NCBI GenBank assembly: GCA_014764075.1 | Contig: JACXUE010000050.1 | Location: 1-8,011, forward strand | Source: Sulfuricurvum sp. | GTDB taxonomy: Bacteria; Campylobacterota; Campylobacteria; Campylobacterales; Sulfurimonadaceae | Length of the DNA stretch: 8,011 nucleotides | Reading direction: 5' to 3' | Shown: positions 6,590 through 8,011 of the stretch, piece after piece | Position numbering within the stretch: position 1 is the first letter of the stretch | Layout: each line of letters starts with the position of its first letter | Made by a program: the position numbers and the translations under genes | The notes under the pieces: generated by a model | Database searches by the model: none | Seen by the model: the letters and a program-made list of their open reading frames with translations, nothing else | Told to the model about the DNA's origin: nothing

Positions 6590-6617
6590 AATCAAATTTT
6601 TATTGACAGGGGTCTCA

Positions 6618-8011
6618 ATGCCAAAACGCGAAGATATCAAAACGATTTTACTCATTGGATCAGGCCCGATCGTCATCGGTCAAGCATGTGAATTTGACTA
6701 CTCTGGAACACAAGCGGTCAAAACGCTCAAAGAGCTTGGCTACCGCGTAGTTTTGATCAACTCGAACCCGGCAACCATTATGACCGACCCCGAATTTGCC
6801 GACCGCACCTACATCGAACCGATCAAACCCGAAATCATTGCCGAAATCATCAAAAAAGAGAACGTTGACGCGATTCTCCCGACGATGGGGGGACAAACAG
6901 CTCTGAATGCTGCCATGAAAATGTTTGAAGCGGGGATGCTGGAGGGGATCGAGTTCCTTGGAGCCAATCCAAGCGCCATCAAAAAAGGGGAGGATCGCCA
7001 AGCGTTTAAAGAGGCAATGATCAAAATCGGTATGGACTTACCGATCTCTCGCTATGCTTACAACATGGATGAAGCGATGGCTGCGGCTGAAGCGATCGGT
7101 TTTCCGATTATCATACGTGCTTCGTATACCCTTGCAGGAGGGGGAAGTGGTGTCGCTTATAACATCGACGAATTCAAGCTTCTCGCCCAACGGGGACTTG
7201 ACGAGTCTCCGATCAGCGAAATTTTGATCGAAGAGTCACTCCTTGGTTGGAAAGAGTACGAAATGGAAGTTATCCGTGACAAAGCGGACAACTGTATCAT
7301 CGTCTGTTCGATCGAAAACTTCGATCCGATGGGTGTCCATACCGGAGATTCGATCACTATCGCCCCTGCCCTCACCCTCACTGATAAAGAATACCAACGG
7401 ATGCGGGACGCATCGTTTGCGATTCTCCGCGAAATCGGTGTCGATACTGGGGGGTCGAACGTACAGTTCTCTGTCAATCCAAAAACGGGACGTATGATCG
7501 TTATCGAGATGAACCCACGTGTATCACGATCATCCGCCCTTGCCTCCAAAGCGACGGGATATCCGATCGCCAAAGTGGCTACGTTACTCGCGGTCGGTTT
7601 TACCCTCGATGAGATCACCAACGACATCACCGGCACCCCTGCGGCGTTCGAGCCGGTCATCGACTATATCGTCACCAAAATACCGCGCTTTACATTCGAG
7701 AAATTCCCCGAAGCCGAATCAACCCTCACCACCAGTATGAAATCGGTCGGAGAAGCGATGGCGATCGGACGAACCTTCAAAGAGTCAATTCAAAAAGCCC
7801 TCTGCTCGTTGGAGACAGGGCTAAGCGGTTTTGATCCTATGGAAGGGGATATCGAGTTCATCAAACACGAAATCCGCCGTCCAAATGCGGAGCGTATCCT
7901 CTATGTGGGACAAGGGTTCCGTATGGGTCTAAGCAAAGAGGAAATTTTCGAACTCTCCAAAATCGATCCGTGGTTCTTGACTCAAATCGAAGAGATCATC
8001 TCCCAAGAGTC
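6618..8011 (+). CDS. carB: Carbamoyl-phosphate synthase large subunit CarB, N-terminal part
   Basis: CarB makes carbamoyl phosphate from bicarbonate, ammonia (delivered from glutamine by CarA) and two ATP, feeding arginine and pyrimidine synthesis. The first 464 codons are present of an expected 1070-1090; the frame is open to the right edge. Seen are the pre-ATP-grasp domain with IGSGPIVIGQ (13-22) and MGGQTALN (90-97), then the carboxyphosphate ATP-grasp half from about 125. That half includes SYTLAGGGSGVAYN (169-182), the E. coli-like GWKEYEMEV (210-218), SIENFDPMGVHTGDS (231-245), and EMNPRVSRSSALASKATGYP (297-316). E297 and N299 are metal ligands equivalent to E. coli E299 and N301. The start of the oligomerisation domain (from about 400) follows. 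The second ATP-grasp domain and the allosteric domain are outside the window. The ATG has an SD, AGGGG (6608-6612), with 5-base spacing. carA is not next to it in this window. Confidence 0.97.
   Translation, partial: MPKREDIKTILLIGSGPIVIGQACEFDYSGTQAVKTLKELGYRVVLINSNPATIMTDPEFADRTYIEPIKPEIIAEIIKKENVDAILPTMGGQTALNAAMKMFEAGMLEGIEFLGANPSAIKKGEDRQAFKEAMIKIGMDLPISRYAYNMDEAMAAAEAIGFPIIIRASYTLAGGGSGVAYNIDEFKLLAQRGLDESPISEILIEESLLGWKEYEMEVIRDKADNCIIVCSIENFDPMGVHTGDSITIAPALTLTDKEYQRMRDASFAILREIGVDTGGSNVQFSVNPKTGRMIVIEMNPRVSRSSALASKATGYPIAKVATLLAVGFTLDEITNDITGTPAAFEPVIDYIVTKIPRFTFEKFPEAESTLTTSMKSVGEAMAIGRTFKESIQKALCSLETGLSGFDPMEGDIEFIKHEIRRPNAERILYVGQGFRMGLSKEEIFELSKIDPWFLTQIEEIISQE

Noticed and set aside
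1..8011. Mobile element, CRISPR array, defence system, tRNA or rRNA gene
   Set aside because: I saw no transposase, integrase, direct-repeat array, cloverleaf or rRNA-like stretch. Base and codon usage look uniform and every large frame is a core gene.

Overview
The window is a stretch of core chromosome from a Campylobacterota (Epsilonproteobacteria) bacterium. The evidence is the gene order fabZ-lpxA-clpX-mreB-mreC, which I recall being conserved in Helicobacter (HP1376-HP1372) and relatives. The long QueH-type protein and the protein sequences themselves fit as well. By eye the G+C content is in the mid-40s percent, and there is a two-TM sensor with an 'EFKRMAGYANEM' linker. Together these point to a free-living sulfur/hydrogen-oxidiser type such as Sulfuricurvum rather than Helicobacter or Campylobacter. 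The genus is an inference.

Layout. Positions 1-423 (minus strand) hold the N-terminal part of a membrane sensor or signalling protein that runs off the left edge. A 102-base divergent promoter region (424-525) separates it from a rightward series. This starts with a cytoplasmic cyclophilin (526-1032) and queH (1036-2118), 3 bases apart. A 50-base gap with a hairpin and a -10-like box leads to fabZ (2169-2612), lpxA (2623-3408), clpX (3405-4637), mreB (4646-5683) and mreC (5676-6437). These five are packed with gaps of 8-10 bases or overlaps of 4 and 8 bases, so they almost certainly form one operon. A 180-base gap (6438-6617) with a palindrome at the mreC stop codon precedes carB (6618 to beyond 8011), which is cut by the right edge.

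How the genes fit together. FabZ makes the unsaturated acyl-ACP intermediates of fatty-acid elongation, and LpxA uses 3-hydroxyacyl-ACP for the first step of lipid A, so the two enzymes share a substrate pool. MreB and MreC organise cell-wall elongation. The operon therefore couples envelope lipid, outer-membrane and wall synthesis, with the ClpX unfoldase embedded in it. QueH completes queuosine in tRNA, cyclophilin assists folding, and CarB makes carbamoyl phosphate for arginine and pyrimidines.

I see no mobile element, CRISPR array, tRNA, rRNA or defence system, and no convincing undescribed system. The better leads are modest: the uncharacterised C-terminal half of QueH, mreBC without a following mreD, the structured gaps before fabZ and carB, and a methionine in the ClpX loop that contacts ClpP.
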